Assembly (NCBI GenBank): GCA_030950825.1
Contig: JAUZQT010000035.1
Span: 1-15,423, forward strand
Origin: Mariprofundaceae bacterium
GTDB lineage: Bacteria > Pseudomonadota > Zetaproteobacteria > Mariprofundales > Mariprofundaceae
DNA: 15,423 bases
Direction: 5' to 3'
Shown: in pieces, positions 6,213-13,178 of the stretch
Layout: each line of letters opens with the position of its first letter
How positions within the stretch are numbered: the first letter of the stretch is position 1
The notes under the pieces: model-generated
What the model was told of the DNA's origin: nothing
Databases searched by the model: none
The model's input: only the letters and a program-made list of their open reading frames with translations
Position numbers and translations under genes: made by a program

Positions 6213-7979
6213 ATGAAACTTATGAACTATTGTGTGGCAATATTGGCCATCACTTTATTGGCTGGATGTGCAAATAGAGACACCGCGCCCGTCGCATCTA
6301 CTGCAACCACGATTACAGGAAGTGCTGTAGCTGGAGCTGTAACGGGTGATGTTGTTGTTCGCACGGCCACAGGTGCGCAATTAACAACTGCCAAAGTTAC
6401 AGGCGGAAAATTTTTATTGGCTTTGGCGGCAAGCGCATTGGCAAATGAACTGGATTTTGCGGTAACAGGGACTTATGTCGATGAAGTATCAGGGAAGTCA
6501 GTAACCCTGACTGCCGCAAATCCGCTGGCTCTACGTACTGCTAAAGACCATTTCGCAGCAGGTACAACAGGCAAGGCACCCGTCACCGTTGGCTCTACAG
6601 TGATTCGTCAACTGGTTGCTCATGGCGGAAAAACACTACTTATTGCTTCAACGGATTTTTATACAGCGTTTGGCTATAAACCTGACTTAGCGGCAGCACC
6701 TTTCTCTCCGTATTCAACAACGCCCACTGTGGCAACAGCACTGGATAAGGCAGCGGCATTTCGTGCCGGTATGTTTAGTCAATTTGCAACAGACCTCGGT
6801 CTTGATGCCATCGGCATGCCAGCTCTAGCCACTGCCTTGGCCAAGGATTTAGAGGATGGCAAGCTGAATGGCCGTGATGCATTCAATGCCGCTGTTACAA
6901 TAAACATTACTGGCGGAAGCATTGATTTATACGCATTAGAAAAAACCAAGCCAATGCTTTCACGCCTGCAAATAGCCACATCCAAGTTTTCAGGAAGCAG
7001 CAAAAACATTGCAGCTGTGACAGCGCCGACAAGCTATCCAGCCGTTATTTATGATGCCGCTGGCGCAACGAAACGTGTAGCGCTTAGTGATGGCACTACA
7101 CAAATAAATGTTACCCTGAAGACCGCAAATCCGACACCATTTATGCCTGGGTTTCGGAATGCACATATTACCCATCAAGTAACATTGACCAATGCGGCAA
7201 CAAATGCCGTTATTGATGTTTATGCAGCTGGATCCCCAGTTATTGCAGTATATCAAGAGCCCATGATGTGGATGTTTTCAGGCCATCACCATAGCACCCC
7301 AATAGGGGGACAAACCAATACTTCAGCTTCAGCCAATGGGATTTATACACTGGATACTTATTATGTGATGGCAACGGCCATGGCGAATGGGGTACCCATG
7401 GGTTTATGGGAATATACTGTGAAACTAGTTGAGGCAGGCGGTACAACACAGACTGTCACTTTTCACCCCAAGGTAGGGATGACAATGGGTGGTGACTTAT
7501 ATTTTTCTAAAGGCACAAACTCTGCCGATACATGGACAAATGCGCTTGGAACACAGCCGCGTGAATACCGTACATGGCTGCATAGTGCTATAGCCAACCC
7601 TGCTGGCGGGCATGATCTTATAGTGTTTGTATCAACCGTTGATATGAGCATGGTTAATGGCGCAATGAGCATGTCATTTCTCCCTGTTAGCCCAACTCTA
7701 ACCGTACACGGAGCATTAAATAGTGGAACAGGAATGCGGCCAGCAGTAACCATCACCAAAGTGACTGTTGAAGCCTCCGTTGATAATGGCACGACATGGA
7801 ATGTATTGTCGCCTGTTATAGGAAAAACGGGTCAATATACAATCATTGGCCTAGCAGGTTTAAATAAAGGCGTGCAAAATACTGTGCATATTCGTTTGAT
7901 GGTTGATATTGGTACAGGCCTTACTGCACGTGTTGATGCTGGTGGAAATAACCCTGTCTTAAAGTTCAAAGCACCATGA
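6213..7979 (+). CDS. Large envelope lipoprotein with Met/His clusters, function unknown
   Basis: The start has GGAG 5 nt upstream. A lipoprotein signal peptide ends in the lipobox LAGC, with Cys19 as the lipidated residue, so the 588-residue protein is anchored in the envelope, probably the outer membrane. Residues about 34-100 resemble the beta-rich carboxypeptidase-regulatory-like repeat common in such lipoproteins. Residues about 285-430 read as a further beta-sandwich. Methionine and histidine are concentrated at 351-360 (MMWMFSGHHH), 386-396, 423-425 (MTM) and 478-487 (MSMVNGAMSM), a pattern that in other periplasmic proteins marks copper sites. The C-terminal part (about 495-588) is another beta domain. 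There is no cytochrome or enzyme motif. It is first in a five-gene overlapping operon, its TGA sharing 4 nt with the next start. Metal binding or surface assembly is inferred, not shown. Confidence 0.8.
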   Translation: MKLMNYCVAILAITLLAGCANRDTAPVASTATTITGSAVAGAVTGDVVVRTATGAQLTTAKVTGGKFLLALAASALANELDFAVTGTYVDEVSGKSVTLTAANPLALRTAKDHFAAGTTGKAPVTVGSTVIRQLVAHGGKTLLIASTDFYTAFGYKPDLAAAPFSPYSTTPTVATALDKAAAFRAGMFSQFATDLGLDAIGMPALATALAKDLEDGKLNGRDAFNAAVTINITGGSIDLYALEKTKPMLSRLQIATSKFSGSSKNIAAVTAPTSYPAVIYDAAGATKRVALSDGTTQINVTLKTANPTPFMPGFRNAHITHQVTLTNAATNAVIDVYAAGSPVIAVYQEPMMWMFSGHHHSTPIGGQTNTSASANGIYTLDTYYVMATAMANGVPMGLWEYTVKLVEAGGTTQTVTFHPKVGMTMGGDLYFSKGTNSADTWTNALGTQPREYRTWLHSAIANPAGGHDLIVFVSTVDMSMVNGAMSMSFLPVSPTLTVHGALNSGTGMRPAVTITKVTVEASVDNGTTWNVLSPVIGKTGQYTIIGLAGLNKGVQNTVHIRLMVDIGTGLTARVDAGGNNPVLKFKAP

Positions 7980-8968
7980 TTCAGCCAATGAATAAGCTTG
8001 TGAGCACAGTCCCCCTCGTGGGGGCTGTGTTTTTGGCAGTTTTTATGACTTCTATGACTGCTGAAGCAGCATCATGCTGCGGTGGTGGCTCCGCCGCTGC
8101 TTTATTACTCCCTAAATATGGCAAAGCCGAGATAAGTGTGAATACATCATTCGAGCAATATGATGGCTTTTGGGATGGCACGGGTGTTTGGACTCCAGAC
8201 CCAGCAGGCTCGAATTTATCACAGTCCCGAATGACGGTGGGTGGCGCATATCGTCTTGGGGATCGTTGGCAGCTGGCTGCTTCATTGCCATTTGTATGGA
8301 ATAATAATCGCTATACAGGCCTCACAAGCCTGACCAGTGGATTTGGTGATGCTGCGGTAACGTTACGCTATGAAACATTTGATGGCATCAAGTGCGTATG
8401 GAATGTGGATACATGGGAGGATCTTATTCCCGCGATATATCTTAGTAGTACTGTCACGGTTCCGACGGGTATTTCACCATATGATGATGTAAAGAATAAC
8501 TTCGATATTACTGGCCGTGGATTTTACCGTGCCGATGCCAATATACTCATTGATAAGACTATTTATCCTTGGAATATGTCTGTAAGCATGACCTATGGCA
8601 CCCATATAGAACGCCCCATTAATCGAGAGTATGGGACTTATATCAAACCGTACCGCAAGCAGCTGGGAGATAGGGCATCCGTAGCTGGCAATGTCGGTTA
8701 CACCTATTTCACAGATAGCATGCAGTCATGGACAACTACATTTACCTATGCAGATCTAAGGGAAGATCAAGCCGTGATCGATGGGCAGAAAGATACAACC
8801 AGCGGCTTGCGAAAACGTTCACTAAGCATGGCACTTGCTTGGTCTTCCAGTGATCGCGATTGGATTATTAACACCAGTTGGAATCACTCCATTCAGCTTG
8901 ATAGCTGGGGAAGAAATTTTCCAACAACTGACATCATTAGCCTTGGAGTAAGCTATGTATTCCGTTAA
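7976..8968 (+). CDS. Outer-membrane beta-barrel candidate with N-terminal CCGGG motif
   Basis: The protein has 330 residues with a signal peptide likely cleaved after AEA (about residue 31), leaving a mature N-terminus ASCCGGGSAAALLLP. The rest alternates short amphipathic strands with polar turns and aromatic girdles (WQLAASLPFVW, TTTFTYADL, DWIINTSWNHSI), and ends in SLGVSYVFR, typical of outer-membrane barrels although an Arg follows the terminal Phe. It resembles the loose transporter/MetA-pathway-like porin group in architecture. The adjacent Cys34-Cys35 followed by three glycines is unusual for a barrel and could bind metal or be oxidised by the thioredoxin-like proteins encoded next door. 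It overlaps the lipoprotein gene by 4 nt (ATGA) and the following gene by 14 nt. Substrate is unknown. Confidence 0.78.
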   Translation: MIQPMNKLVSTVPLVGAVFLAVFMTSMTAEAASCCGGGSAAALLLPKYGKAEISVNTSFEQYDGFWDGTGVWTPDPAGSNLSQSRMTVGGAYRLGDRWQLAASLPFVWNNNRYTGLTSLTSGFGDAAVTLRYETFDGIKCVWNVDTWEDLIPAIYLSSTVTVPTGISPYDDVKNNFDITGRGFYRADANILIDKTIYPWNMSVSMTYGTHIERPINREYGTYIKPYRKQLGDRASVAGNVGYTYFTDSMQSWTTTFTYADLREDQAVIDGQKDTTSGLRKRSLSMALAWSSSDRDWIINTSWNHSIQLDSWGRNFPTTDIISLGVSYVFR

Positions 8969-9527
8969 AATAAGTGTTATTATACTATTACTTACGACGA
9001 TGGTCGGTTGCGGAGGTGATAATAACCTCATTCCTTCAAATCGCGACCTTCGCCCAACAGTGACCGCTGGCTCAACGGGTCATTTACCAAGTCAAAAACT
9101 AGCCGACTTTAATCTTCAAGATAGCCTAGGAAACACTTGGCGTTTGTCCGACCACTTGAATACTGGCCTTGTGCCTGCAGACGCGACGGTGCTTTATTTC
9201 ACCATGTGGTGTCCAATTTGTTTGGCGCATAGTGATCATATGCTATATACAGTGATACCCAAGTTTGCAGCCCGTGGAACGACCAATTATGTCCTTGTTG
9301 ATTATGTTTCTGGATCTGTTGTTGGTGCTCGTTCATCAGAGATATCCAATGGTTATAACAATTCACCTTTTACGGTGTTGGCGGATAGCACGCAATCACT
9401 CATGCAGCAGCTCAATGCTTCGATGGGTACAACGGTTGTCGTTGACCGCTATGGAACAGTTTTAATGAATGAAGACTACCGTACTGGCTCCAATCTAACG
9501 AATATTTTAAATGGGATATTGCCATGA
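8955..9527 (+). CDS. Thioredoxin-fold lipoprotein (CPIC) lacking the cis-proline
   Basis: A 190-residue periplasm-facing protein of the TlpA/AhpC-TSA-like group. The signal peptide ends TMVGC, making Cys19 the likely lipidation site, though Met at the lipobox -3 position is uncommon. The fold is recognisable: DFNLQDSLGNTWRLSDH (51-67), a strand VLYFTMWCPIC with the CxxC pair Cys86 and Cys89, and the late strand VVVDRYGTVL. In thioredoxins a cis-proline lies six residues before the Asp of that strand; here the position is Gly158 (SMGTTVVVD). His92, His95 and Met96 directly follow the CxxC. Together these suggest a metal-binding or electron-transfer role, perhaps Sco-like, instead of ordinary disulfide exchange. 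GGAG lies 6 nt before the ATG, which overlaps the barrel gene by 14 nt. Confidence 0.8.
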   Translation: MYSVKISVIILLLTTMVGCGGDNNLIPSNRDLRPTVTAGSTGHLPSQKLADFNLQDSLGNTWRLSDHLNTGLVPADATVLYFTMWCPICLAHSDHMLYTVIPKFAARGTTNYVLVDYVSGSVVGARSSEISNGYNNSPFTVLADSTQSLMQQLNASMGTTVVVDRYGTVLMNEDYRTGSNLTNILNGILP

Positions 9528-9784
9528 AATACATGATCGTATTATTGACTCTGCTTATAACTTCCTCGGCATATGCTGAGGAAGGCATTGAAAGGGGCGA
9601 AGCCTTGTTTACAAGTCGATGCGATGCGTGTCACCAAGCGCCAAAGGCCAAGTCATTAACGCTGAACCAATGGCGAGCGGTTTTGAAAACGATGAAAGTA
9701 CGCATGAAGCAGGCGGGAATGAACCCTTTAACGAGTGAGGAAGCAGCTGATTTAGATCAATTTTTGGAGGCGAATGCACGATGA
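9524..9784 (+). CDS. Small monohaem periplasmic cytochrome c
   Basis: An 86-residue protein with a signal peptide cleaved near AYA (residue 18) and one haem-attachment motif, CDACH (33-37), where the two cysteines bind haem covalently and His37 is the axial ligand. Met57 or Met61 (LKTMKVRMKQAG) is the likely second ligand. The final segment (PLTSEEAADLDQFLEANA) is the usual C-terminal helix of mini class I cytochromes. The mature protein of about 68 residues is at the short end for the class. It would shuttle electrons in the periplasm. It overlaps both neighbours by 4 nt (ATGA) and lies between two thioredoxin-fold genes, suggesting electron exchange with one or both of them. Confidence 0.88.
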   Translation: MKYMIVLLTLLITSSAYAEEGIERGEALFTSRCDACHQAPKAKSLTLNQWRAVLKTMKVRMKQAGMNPLTSEEAADLDQFLEANAR

Positions 9785-10242
9785 GATTTTTTGTAATATT
9801 GGTTTGTTTCTTCAGTTTCCTTTTTACACCTCATGCAGCTTTTGCAGATAGTGGCGAAGGAAAACTTCGCTGGGTCGATGCCAATGAGCAAGAATACGAA
9901 CTTCAACAATATCGCGGTAAACCAGTATTGCTACACTTTTGGGCGGCATGGTGTGGCCCATGTCGTAATGAACTTCCCAGCTTGCTTGACTGGGATCGGC
10001 AGCACCCTGAAATTCAAGTTATTTACCTATCTTTGGATCGCCGAATTGGGCAGGCGGCTTATTTCCTAAAAGAAAGTCACTTGGATATTATTCCGCTGCT
10101 CGTTGATCAGGATGATGCAAGGGCGTTTGGCATACGGGGCTTGCCATCCAGCTTGCTGGTCAATGCTGAAGGCGTCATTCAGCAACGTATTTCTGGTGAG
10201 CGTACTTGGAGCAATGGCTCAATGGACTACCTTCTTCATTGA
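9781..10242 (+). CDS. TlpA-like periplasmic thioredoxin (WCGPC)
   Basis: A periplasmic disulfide oxidoreductase of 153 residues. The signal sequence (1-22, ending AAFA) may be cleaved or kept as an anchor. The thioredoxin domain shows LHFWAAWCGPC with active-site Cys58 and Cys61, and a normal cis-proline at Pro122 (GIRGLPSSLLVN). This family keeps thiols reduced for cytochrome c maturation or for copper delivery to oxidase and other metal centres. GGAGG (9766-9770) is 10 nt before the ATG, which overlaps the cytochrome gene by 4 nt. In this operon it is the natural reductant for the apo-cytochrome CxxCH, for Cys34-Cys35 of the barrel protein or for the CPIC lipoprotein; the choice is inference. 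It ends the operon; no clear terminator follows. Confidence 0.88.
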   Translation: MRFFVILVCFFSFLFTPHAAFADSGEGKLRWVDANEQEYELQQYRGKPVLLHFWAAWCGPCRNELPSLLDWDRQHPEIQVIYLSLDRRIGQAAYFLKESHLDIIPLLVDQDDARAFGIRGLPSSLLVNAEGVIQQRISGERTWSNGSMDYLLH

Positions 10243-10339
10243 TAGCGACGCAAGTCACATTTCAGCGAACACCTGTGAAACATCTATTAGCAACTGAAAA
10301 GCTTCATATACTCATTTGTTTCATGCTAGTTTAGCGCCC

Positions 10340-11674
10340 ATGCAACAGAGCCTATCTCTTCAACAGCTAAGCGACACTTTTCGTCAAGGCTGTAAACCAC
10401 GCCACTCATGGCGCATTGGAACAGAACACGAAAAGTTCGGATTTCATATTGATTCTCTCAAGCCATTATCCTTTGCTGGCCCTTCTGGTATTGCACAGGT
10501 CTTACAAGGTCTCATGCAATTTGGTTGGCAAGCAACGTATGAAGATAGCCAGCCAATCGCACTGACACGCCAAGGCGCATCCGTTACTTTGGAGCCAGGT
10601 GGCCAGTTGGAGCTTTCAGGAGCGCCACTGCTTACGATTCATGATACGTATACAGAAACCTCAAAACATTTTGAGGAGCTGGCAATCATCAATGATGCCT
10701 TAAATATTGATTTTCTTTGCATGGGGTTTCAGCCCAAATGGGTGCGCGAAGATATTGCTTGGATGCCCAAAGCGCGGTATGCCGTGATGCGTAACTATAT
10801 GCCCAAAGTGGGTAACAAAGGCCTTGATATGATGCTACGTACATCAACGATTCAAGCCAACTTGGATTTTGAATCCGAGTCAGATATGGTGCGCAAATTA
10901 CGCATAGGCTTTTGCTTGCAGCCTTTGGTCACGGCTCTTTATGCCGCCAGCCCCTTTGAGCATGGCAAACCAAGCCCCTATTTATCCAATCGAGGCGCGG
11001 CATGGTTGGATACCGATGCTGATCGCACAGGGATTCCTGCTTGTGTATTTGAGGATGGTTTTGGTTTTGATGCTTGGACTGAATGGGTACTGGATGTACC
11101 GATGTACTTTGTCATGCGCGATGGAAAGTATATTGATTGTGCGGGCGAAAGCTTTCGCGCTTTTCTGGATGGAAAATTGCCACAATTACCCAATCAATAT
11201 CCGAGTATGCAAGATTGGGAACTGCACACCTCCACAGTATTTCCTGATGTTCGCCTCAAGCAATATATTGAAATGCGTGGTGCAGCAGCAGGTGATATAG
11301 ACTGGATTTGTGCATTACCAGCCTTATGGAAAGGACTGCTTTATGATCCACAAGCGGAAGAAGACATCTGGAAGATAGTACAAGATTGGCAACGGGATGA
11401 GCTGCTTATTTTGCGTCAAGAAGCCCCTAAAACAGCACTTGCAACCACATTCCGAAATCACACCACTCTAGAGCTTTGCAAGACCATGCTGGATATATCG
11501 CAAGCTGGTCTTGAGCGCATCAATGCATGCAATGCGCAGGGTGAAAATGAGCAAATTTATTTGGCTCCGTTGCAAGCGATTCTTCTTTCAGGGAAAACGC
11601 GTGCTGATGATTGGTTGTATCACTATCGCCATGACTGGCAGCAGCGTGTGGATCCGCTGTTTCGATTAAAGTGA
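10340..11674 (+). CDS. gshA: Glutamate-cysteine ligase, plant/alphaproteobacterial type
   Basis: Cytoplasmic enzyme making gamma-glutamylcysteine from glutamate, cysteine and ATP, the first and limiting step of glutathione synthesis. The class 3 (plant/alphaproteobacterial) signature is clear: WRIGTEHEKFGF (24-35), LEPGGQLELSGAPL (84-97), the MLRTSTIQANLDF substrate segment (165-177), and further on YIEMRGAAAGD. At 444 residues it is the normal length for bacterial members. I chose the ATG at 10340, giving MQQSLSLQQLSDTF before the conserved domain; the frame is also open from a TTG at 10316. Neither has a strong ribosome binding site. The gene is about 100 nt after the redox operon and convergent with the toxin gene. 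No gshB is seen in the window. Confidence 0.92.
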   Translation: MQQSLSLQQLSDTFRQGCKPRHSWRIGTEHEKFGFHIDSLKPLSFAGPSGIAQVLQGLMQFGWQATYEDSQPIALTRQGASVTLEPGGQLELSGAPLLTIHDTYTETSKHFEELAIINDALNIDFLCMGFQPKWVREDIAWMPKARYAVMRNYMPKVGNKGLDMMLRTSTIQANLDFESESDMVRKLRIGFCLQPLVTALYAASPFEHGKPSPYLSNRGAAWLDTDADRTGIPACVFEDGFGFDAWTEWVLDVPMYFVMRDGKYIDCAGESFRAFLDGKLPQLPNQYPSMQDWELHTSTVFPDVRLKQYIEMRGAAAGDIDWICALPALWKGLLYDPQAEEDIWKIVQDWQRDELLILRQEAPKTALATTFRNHTTLELCKTMLDISQAGLERINACNAQGENEQIYLAPLQAILLSGKTRADDWLYHYRHDWQQRVDPLFRLK

Positions 11675-11699
11675 TGCGTGTTTTACAATCAGCTCTGAA

Positions 11700-11975
11700 T
11701 CACCTGTAGACATCATCATGGTCACCAATATCCAGCAATGTAACCACATGCTCACTTATTTTAAGCACCAGAGTGATTCGATAGCTGTATGTGATGCTGA
11801 TAGCATGCAAGCCTTTTAGCTTTCCACCAAGAGCATGCAGCTTAAGTGAAGCTTGAAACGGATCTTGCTCTAATGCCATCAGTGCAGTCATTGTTTTTTG
11901 TTTCAGTTCAGGGTGCTGCTTGGCAAACCGCTTGGCAGACTTGATAAAAGAGGGTGACCACGCAAGTTCATACAT
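11700..11975 (-). CDS. RelE/YafQ-type toxin of a type II toxin-antitoxin system
   Basis: A 91-residue basic protein of the RelE/ParE superfamily. Members of the YafQ/RelE branch are ribosome-dependent mRNA endonucleases that stop growth when the antitoxin is lost. Visible features are the N-terminal helices after MYELAWSPSF, the segment LHALGGKLKGLHAISITYSYRI containing conserved Arg66, and the C-terminal DIGDHDDVYR with His86 and Tyr90 as likely active-site residues. The complete motif set suggests an intact toxin. The ATG overlaps the antitoxin TGA by one base (TGATG), the usual coupled arrangement with antitoxin first. It is convergent with gshA, 25 nt away. Whether it is YafQ-like or another RelE subtype is not settled. 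Confidence 0.87.
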   Translation of the reverse strand: MYELAWSPSFIKSAKRFAKQHPELKQKTMTALMALEQDPFQASLKLHALGGKLKGLHAISITYSYRITLVLKISEHVVTLLDIGDHDDVYR

Positions 11976-12238
11976 CAGTCTGTGGGGAAAATTTCACGAA
12001 TCAATTGATCTGCGTTTCCTTTTTGCACCAGCCCTGCTGCCACCTCTTCAAGCGATGCTTTTACGCGCAACTCCCAAGCGTCATTCATCTCATCCATCAT
12101 TTCCTGATATCTTTTCTCTGTCATCACCACATATTGCGGACGATTGTTCCTGATAACATGAACAGGGCCACATTCAATTTGAGAATCAACAATAGAGATA
12201 CCACGGCGTTTAATCTCAAGGGCTGATATCGTATTCAC
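11975..12238 (-). CDS. Phd/YefM-family antitoxin
   Basis: The antitoxin partner of the adjoining toxin: an N-terminal DNA-binding and dimerisation domain that represses the operon, and a C-terminal tail that wraps the toxin. The pattern NTISALEIKRRGISIVDSQI, then PVHVIRNNRPQYVVMTEKRYQEM, matches Phd/YefM proteins, including the conserved R-x-x-x-YVVM strand. The start is ambiguous. I take the GTG at 12236-12238 (87 aa, N-terminus MNTISA) because GGAGG lies 8 nt upstream and it matches family length. An ATG at 12244 is only 2 nt from the same GGAGG, and a GTG at 12256 lies upstream of it. The 1-nt overlap with the toxin supports co-translation. Confidence 0.85.
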   Translation of the reverse strand: MNTISALEIKRRGISIVDSQIECGPVHVIRNNRPQYVVMTEKRYQEMMDEMNDAWELRVKASLEEVAAGLVQKGNADQLIREIFPTD

Positions 12239-12259
12239 AGGCATTACCTCCAGCACTAT

Positions 12260-12298
12260 ATTATGGTGCAGATTATGGTACTTTTAAGAAAGGGTCAA
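12260..12298 (-). promoter_or_regulatory. Candidate promoter and operator of the toxin-antitoxin operon
   Basis: On the minus strand, TTGACC (12293-12298) lies 15 nt before CATAAT (12272-12277), an acceptable though short-spaced sigma70-like promoter. ACCATAAT occurs twice as a direct repeat (12272-12279 and 12260-12267), with starts 12 bp apart, about one helical turn, overlapping the -10 region. That placement fits an operator bound by the antitoxin for autoregulation, as known for Phd/YefM systems. Confidence 0.4.
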
Positions 12299-12418
12299 TA
12301 TTAAACTGAGGAATCTGTTTGATGATGCCGAAACCCAACCAGCATTTGCTATTGCGCTTATGATACGAATTCAGGTTTGTTTTTTTACGTGTGCTATTTT
12401 TTCTAAAAATAGAAAACT

Positions 12419-12476
12419 GGAAAGAGGGTCGGGCTTTTATATCTTGAGGAAAGAGGGTCGGGCTTTTATATCTTGA
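12419..12476. repeat. Perfect tandem duplication of a 29-bp unit
   Basis: Two identical 29-bp units lie head to tail, 12419-12447 and 12448-12476. Each begins GGAAAGAGGGTCGGGCTTTT and ends ATATCTTGA. The GGGTC-GGC-TT...TTGA pattern recalls short repeats I associate with REP-associated tyrosine (Y1) transposase loci, but no transposase gene is present here. The repeat itself is certain; its origin is not. Confidence 0.85.
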
Positions 12477-12702
12477 TATTCTTCCAAATTATAATACCCC
12501 AAGAAATTAAGACAAAAGAATCGCCTTCTTATTTCTTTTCATTCTCTTCCTCGCCCGATCAGCAGGCTCAATCTATCGTCAAAATAAGTGCTCCGCTTAG
12601 TGGAAACAACAATTATTCGACGCAGATTTTCGTAAAGTCACGTTCTATTCATGACAAGGCTTGCCTCACTCTGACAGATGGGTAAATCCATTTTTCAAAA
12701 CG

Positions 12703-12800
12703 AATGCATGTAAACATCAATTAGAAAGTATTATTGTGATAGCCATTCTTGGGGTAATTTTCGGTGCCTCTTTTTTCATTGCGTCAACAGCTTATATGTG
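12703..12800 (+). pseudogene. Possible decayed type IV prepilin N-terminus
   Basis: The frame reads QLESIIVIAILGVIFGASFF. From Glu22 of the surrounding frame (which opens at a TTG at 12661) this follows the hydrophobic core of type IV pilins and pseudopilins (FTLIELIIVIAILGVI), including the glutamate normally at mature position 5. The preceding residues lack the Gly-Phe prepilin peptidase site and there is no ATG in frame. The frame runs only to 12861, entering the VOC gene on the other strand. It may be a remnant, or a chance hydrophobic segment. Confidence 0.25.
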
Positions 12801-12806
12801 TTGCAA

Positions 12807-13178
12807 TCACCCCAGAGTCGGAGTTTCGCATAACTCGATGGCATTATTATCATCATCATAACAAAATAACGCGGCGCGCCCTGATCGACTTCGCGTGTAG
12901 CTGATCTGCGCCTGATCCAACTTATCACAGGCTTCTCGAAGATCATCAATGGCCAAAGCGATATGCCTATCACGCCCACCATGCTCTGGGCGTTTGCATG
13001 TTTGGTATGGATTGGGGATGCACATGACATGTAATTGCTGACCGTCACCCAATTTGTAAAACAGCCCATCAAATCCTAAATCAGGGCGAGCATCGCGTTG
13101 TAAGCCCAATATATTGCCGTAAAATTCTTCAGATTTTGATAAGTCGGATACAATAATACTGACGTGTAATAAATGCAA
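12807..13178 (-). CDS. VOC-superfamily protein (glyoxalase/bleomycin resistance fold)
   Basis: A 123-residue cytoplasmic protein of the vicinal oxygen chelate superfamily, which includes glyoxalase I, extradiol dioxygenases and fosfomycin or bleomycin resistance proteins. Two beta-alpha-beta-beta-beta modules are visible: LLHVSIIVSDLSKSEEFYGNILGL, then RHIALAIDDLREACDKLDQA. Candidate metal ligands fall where expected: His5, His50, His72 and Glu115 (NNAIELCE). Start is a TTG at 13176-13178, supported by GGAGG ending 5 nt upstream; no ATG is available nearby. Length is that of single-domain enzymes, so it probably works as a dimer. It is divergent from tatA. Its substrate cannot be named from sequence. 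Confidence 0.88.
   Translation of the reverse strand: MHLLHVSIIVSDLSKSEEFYGNILGLQRDARPDLGFDGLFYKLGDGQQLHVMCIPNPYQTCKRPEHGGRDRHIALAIDDLREACDKLDQAQISYTRSRSGRAALFCYDDDNNAIELCETPTLG

Larger units (their letters stand above)
12299..12806. other. Gene-free AT-rich patch with repeat and ORF remnants
   Basis: No convincing gene is seen in about 500 nt. Contents are a poly-T tract near 12378-12386, an 8-bp AT hairpin CTATTTTT-TCT-AAAAATAG (12394-12412), a perfect 29-bp tandem duplication (12419-12476), an open frame of low-complexity character (12473-12685), and a prepilin-like hydrophobic fragment (about 12703-12800). The combination suggests decayed mobile or duplicated material next to the toxin-antitoxin pair. 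Confidence 0.55.

Noticed and set aside
6779..7792. Minus-strand open frames under the lipoprotein gene
   Set aside because: No ribosome binding sites or domains; the plus-strand gene has a lipobox, SD site and coupled downstream gene.
10243..10339. TTTCAG/CTGAAA inverted repeat as terminator of the redox operon
   Set aside because: The 6-bp arms are widely spaced, AT-rich and not followed by a clear T-run.
12473..12685. Open frame of 70 codons on the plus strand from a TTG
   Set aside because: Low-complexity Ser/Phe-rich translation, no ribosome binding site, begins inside the tandem repeat, no recognisable domain.
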